A stretch of 64,000 nucleotides of DNA from an alpha proteobacterium AAP38 (GTDB lineage Bacteria > Pseudomonadota > Alphaproteobacteria > Azospirillales > Azospirillaceae), in assembly GCA_001296005.1 (NCBI GenBank), contig LJHR01000022.1:1-64000 (forward strand), read 5' to 3'. Below, in pieces: positions 60,910 through 64,000 of the stretch (position 1 is its first letter; each line of letters starts with the position of its first letter). The notes below the pieces were generated by a model. That model made no database searches and was not told the DNA's origin. It was given only the letters and a program-made list of their open reading frames with translations. A program made the translations under genes and the position numbers.

Positions 60910-61734
60910 ATGAATACCCCTATGAAGTTGCCCATCCCGCCCTTTGAGGATCCCGCCGCCGACCAGCGTCACCTGCTGGGTGCCTTTCTGCGCGACCGGC
61001 GCGGGCGGCTGGACCCGGCGGTGCTGGGGCTGGCCGTGACGGGGCGGCGGCGCACCGCCGGCCTGCGGCGGGAGGAAGTGGCCGCCGATGCCGGGATCAG
61101 CGCCACTTGGCTGACCTGGCTGGAACAGGGGCGTGATATCCAGGCCTCGCCCCAGGCGCTGGACCGGCTGGCCCGCACCCTGCGCCTGACGGGGGCGGAA
61201 CGGGCCTATCTGTTCCAGCTTTCGGGCCGTCGCGACCCACGGCAGCCCGATCCCGGACAGGATGATGGCGGGACCTGTGCCCGCCTGCGCGATGCGGTGG
61301 CCGCTATCGCGGTACCGGCCTATGCGCTGGATCACCGCCTGGACCTGCTGGCGTGGAACGTGGCGGCGGCGGACCTGTTCGCGGGCTGGTTGGACGGGCC
61401 GGGTCCGCATAATCTGCTGCGCTATCTGTTCCTGGACCCGGCGGCGAAGAAGCTGCTGGTGGATTGGCCAGGCCGCGCGGCCCGCGTGCTAGCCGAATTC
61501 CGGGTCGATCATGGCCGGCATTTGGCTGATACGGGGCTGACCGCCCTGATCGCCGAACTGCGCGCCGGCAGTGCCGAATTCGCCGCCCGCTGGGCCGGGG
61601 CCGATATAAGGGGGCGGGAAGGGGGCGAACGGCTGTTTCAACATCCCGTCCATGGCCTTCGGCGCTATCGTCAGATGACCCTGTCGGTTGAAACCAGACC
61701 CGACCTGCGTCTGGTCATGCTGCTACCGGATTAG
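60910..61734 (+). CDS. XRE-family regulator with MmyB-like ligand-binding domain
   Basis: 274 residues. The N-terminal HTH_31 (about 20-95: LLGAFLRDRRGRLDPAVLGL, RRRTAGLRREEVAADAGIS, WLTWLEQGRDIQASPQALD) is followed by the MmyB PAS-like domain. That domain has PAYALDHRLDLLAWNVAAAD, LLRYLFLDPAAKKLLVDW and VHGLRRYRQMTLSVE. Such regulators bind fatty-acid-like ligands and commonly control an adjacent divergent gene, here the methyltransferase. Confidence 0.92.
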   Translation: MNTPMKLPIPPFEDPAADQRHLLGAFLRDRRGRLDPAVLGLAVTGRRRTAGLRREEVAADAGISATWLTWLEQGRDIQASPQALDRLARTLRLTGAERAYLFQLSGRRDPRQPDPGQDDGGTCARLRDAVAAIAVPAYALDHRLDLLAWNVAAADLFAGWLDGPGPHNLLRYLFLDPAAKKLLVDWPGRAARVLAEFRVDHGRHLADTGLTALIAELRAGSAEFAARWAGADIRGREGGERLFQHPVHGLRRYRQMTLSVETRPDLRLVMLLPD

Positions 61735-61737
61735 AAT

Positions 61738-61768
61738 CTGTCAGGTGTTTTTTATGAACACCTGACAG
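61738..61768. terminator. Bidirectional stem-loop between converging genes
   Basis: A perfect 12-bp stem CTGTCAGGTGTT (61738-61749) with AACACCTGACAG (61757-61768); loop TTTTATG. It fills the gap between the regulator and glycosidase stops. No long T run follows on either side. Confidence 0.7.
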
Positions 61769-61791
61769 ACCGTAGCCGCAGATTAAGCCCT

Positions 61792-64000
61792 CTATACCCC
61801 GATCCAGACCTTTGACGCCTGCGCCCGGGCCTTGCGCTCGGCCTCTTCCACCTGCGGCATGCCGCCATCGGCGGTGGGGAACTCCCGCACGGGTTCCCCG
61901 GTGCGGTTCATGCGGGCATAGTAGGGCACGGCGCGCAGGGCATGGCCGTCACGCCACGCCCCCTCAATGGCCATGACACCCCCCAGCAGATCACCCCGCC
62001 ACACTGCCGACAACGGCCCACCGCCGATGGGGCCAGCGATGTTGGGCTGATCGGCGGTTTCGACGGAGTAGACCAGGGGGCCATAGCGCAGGGCCACCTG
62101 CCCCCGCGTCGCCTCCACTTCCGCCCGCGCCGTCACCCGTTGCACCGCCAGGGGAAGCTCGAACGTCACCTTATCCCCGCGCTTCCATTGCCGCTCAATC
62201 ACGGCATAGCCATTGCGGATAATGGGCGTCACCGGCTTGCCATTGACGGACAGCGCTGACAGGCCCCTGATCGCCGGGCCGGCGCTATAGAGCGTGCTGG
62301 TCGCCCGGTCGGGCACGCGGACATGCAGGGCGAAGCGGGCCTTGCGGGCAGGATTGACGGTGACCGCCACCGCCCCGGCCCAGGGATAGTCCGTCACCTG
62401 CACCATCTCCACCTCGGTGCCGGCCACCTTGCCCACATTGATCCGGCTGCCCACGAACAGGTTGACGTACAGCGCGTCCGCCTGTTTCGCATAGGCCCAG
62501 GTGGGCATCATCAGCAGGGTGCGGGGGATGTTACCCACACAGCAGGGGCAGACATGCCATTTCGCCCGCTCCGTGCCTGCCAGCGGGTTGGTGTAGCAGA
62601 AGCTTTTCCCCTCCAGATCCACGCCGCCCAGCAGGGCATTATACATCGTCTCCTCATAGAGATCGGCGTAGCGGGCATCGTGATAGGCAAGGTTCATCTT
62701 GTACTGGAAGAAGACCAGCCCGCAGGACGAACAGCTTTCGCAATAGGCATCATGGCGCATGCCGTAATCGGCGCCGAACCCTTCCGCCGTATCGCCGCTG
62801 CCGACCCCGCCGGTGACATAGTATTTGCGGTTGACCATATTGTCCCAGAGCGAGGCAACCGCACTCTGGTAATCCACATCACCCGTTTCCGCCGCGATAT
62901 CGGCCATCCCCGAGTAGAAATAGACGGCGCGGACGGCATGGCCCACGGCCTCATACTGTTTCACGGCGGGCAGGTGGCTCTGATCATAGCGGGCGCCGCC
63001 CCGGCGCTGATCGGTCAGGAAGCGGGCCAGCGCCACATAGGCATCGCCGCGTCCCCCGCCCTCCACATCATTGACGAAGCGACCGAAACGGACCAGCGCC
63101 TGCTCCATCTGCTGGTGCCCGTCATACCAGGGTTTCTTGCCCGGCCCGATATTGGCGACCCAGCAATCCGACAGTTTCTTGGCTGCATCATACAGGCGGC
63201 GGTCGCGCCCGCCTGTCAGGGTGTAATGGTTGATGGCCGATTCGATGAAGTAACCCGCGACATAGCCTTCATGGTCGGCCCGGTTGCGCGGCGACCAACG
63301 CTCGGCCCACTTGGCACGGTCGGCCAGGGTATAGGCCGTCTGCAAATACCCGTCCGGTTCCTGTGCCGCCAGGATGATGGGTATCCAGCGTTCCAGGGTG
63401 GCGCGCATCTGCGCTTGTGCGGCTAGCATGCCCTCATCGCCCTGCGGATCGACCATCAGGGCCAGACAGATGGATTCCACCGTCTGGTGGACCCAGGCGT
63501 TGGAAAAGACATAGCCCAGATGGGGACCGTGCGGCTGCCCCCGCAGGGCCTTGGCGGCCTCCACGAAATTATCGATGCCGCCCTGGCCCGTGGGCAGGTC
63601 GGCGCGTTCGCAATAGGCGATGCAATGCGGGATCCAGTTGACAATCAGGGAACGCGCCCGTGCCCGCCAGAGCGGGCTGGAGAGCGCATAGGGCGTCGTA
63701 TAGACGACATCCAGCCGTTTGGTCGGCGGCGGCGCTACGACACGGACGCGCAGTTCATCCGATGCCTCGCGCCCGGCGGCGGTGCCGGTCAGGCGCAGCG
63801 TGTAGTCACCGATCTCAGAAAAGCGGGCCGTGGTCTCCGCTGCCGTAGGGTCGGCAAAGCTGACCTCACCCGGCCCGCTAACCTTGCTCCAGCGCAGATC
63901 ATCGCCCGGCCCCCGGCGCAGCCAACCGGCGCGCGCCGCCAGATATGTCGCCCCACCCATCACGACCGTCCGGTCGATCCCCGCCTCCACTACCGGCGGA
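61792..64000 (-). CDS. GH127/DUF1680 beta-L-arabinofuranosidase-like glycosidase (5' end outside window)
   Basis: The frame stays open through base 64000 (PPVVEAG before the GTG at 63990), so the N-terminus is missing. The visible 735 residues start with a PKD-like domain (LRWSKVSGPGEVSFADP, GDYTLRLTG; about 1-90). The (alpha/alpha)6 catalytic domain follows (about 100-500). Family zinc-site elements are present: CESCSSCGLVFFQ with the Glu/Cys and WHVCPCCVGNIPRTLL with the Cys pair. C-terminal beta domains finish it. It would remove L-arabinofuranose or a related sugar from plant glycans. Export is likely but the signal is outside the window. Confidence 0.85.
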   Translation of the reverse strand, partial: PPVVEAGIDRTVVMGGATYLAARAGWLRRGPGDDLRWSKVSGPGEVSFADPTAAETTARFSEIGDYTLRLTGTAAGREASDELRVRVVAPPPTKRLDVVYTTPYALSSPLWRARARSLIVNWIPHCIAYCERADLPTGQGGIDNFVEAAKALRGQPHGPHLGYVFSNAWVHQTVESICLALMVDPQGDEGMLAAQAQMRATLERWIPIILAAQEPDGYLQTAYTLADRAKWAERWSPRNRADHEGYVAGYFIESAINHYTLTGGRDRRLYDAAKKLSDCWVANIGPGKKPWYDGHQQMEQALVRFGRFVNDVEGGGRGDAYVALARFLTDQRRGGARYDQSHLPAVKQYEAVGHAVRAVYFYSGMADIAAETGDVDYQSAVASLWDNMVNRKYYVTGGVGSGDTAEGFGADYGMRHDAYCESCSSCGLVFFQYKMNLAYHDARYADLYEETMYNALLGGVDLEGKSFCYTNPLAGTERAKWHVCPCCVGNIPRTLLMMPTWAYAKQADALYVNLFVGSRINVGKVAGTEVEMVQVTDYPWAGAVAVTVNPARKARFALHVRVPDRATSTLYSAGPAIRGLSALSVNGKPVTPIIRNGYAVIERQWKRGDKVTFELPLAVQRVTARAEVEATRGQVALRYGPLVYSVETADQPNIAGPIGGGPLSAVWRGDLLGGVMAIEGAWRDGHALRAVPYYARMNRTGEPVREFPTADGGMPQVEEAERKARAQASKVWIGV

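Noticed and set aside
1-64000. CRISPR array or IS element
   Set aside because: No regularly spaced direct repeats and no transposase were found; the repeats present are palindromic, short and dispersed.

Overview
The window is high-GC (visibly well over 60%) chromosomal DNA from an alphaproteobacterium. Gene content and order fit the Rhodospirillales/Azospirillaceae: an argD-argF-hslO operon, a TipF-like EAL protein, a DUF4159 membrane pair, DUF1244, a CHCC zinc-finger protein, a Trm112/LON/YbbN cluster and phenylalanine/tyrosine catabolism. I do not name a species. Both edges cut through genes: a DUF4159 protein on the left and a GH127-type glycosidase on the right.

Region by region. 1-7289 holds the DUF4159 pair, the TipF-like protein, and pyrD with a DUF952 gene. 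7837-16785 is an 8.7 kb block on the minus strand with the gene order of a T7-type late region: capsid, small protein, tail tubular A, tail tubular B/nozzle, short internal protein, tailspike, large terminase, then a SleB-like hydrolase. It has no portal, scaffold, small terminase, replication or integration genes, yet every reading frame is open. 16849-25549 is an envelope-stress and export region: an OmpR-type two-component system divergent from a DegP-like protease, then an RND pump with its adaptor. 26001-33950 carries a CAP-domain protein, a CHCC zinc protein, an ABC ATPase beside a YdjC/ChbG-like deacetylase, a pair of membrane coiled-coil proteins of unknown function, a coniferyl-aldehyde-type dehydrogenase and an N-formylglutamate amidohydrolase-like protein. 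34101-38787 has a DJ-1/PfpI-like protein without its nucleophile, a GST, mtgA, and a DUF971/Trm112/LON/YbbN operon. 39027-39836 has two tandem tRNA-Gly genes and rpmG. 39977-51836 is mostly housekeeping: an S41 protease, deoA, panD, the arginine operon with hslO, a bactofilin, pyrF-trpF-GNAT. 52032-57454 has an RlmD-type methyltransferase, phhA / Lrp regulator / hppD, a frameshifted extradiol dioxygenase and tRNA-Ile. 57713-64000 has an orphan sensor kinase, a methyltransferase divergent from an MmyB-type regulator, and the glycosidase.

Four families of short palindromic repeats sit between genes: a hairpin-rich repeat of about 75 nt (three copies plus a fragment), a MITE-like element of about 145 bp (two copies), GTCATCCCGG-type palindromes (one 127-bp element with perfect 26-bp arms and one single unit), and a head-to-head pair of REP-like units inside the phage block. 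No CRISPR array, insertion sequence, integrase or rRNA gene was seen.

The least explained parts are the portal-less phage block, the structured repeat family, the twin membrane coiled-coil genes (29869-30926), and several enzyme-like proteins that lack key catalytic residues. All functions are inferred by reading; no database search was run.
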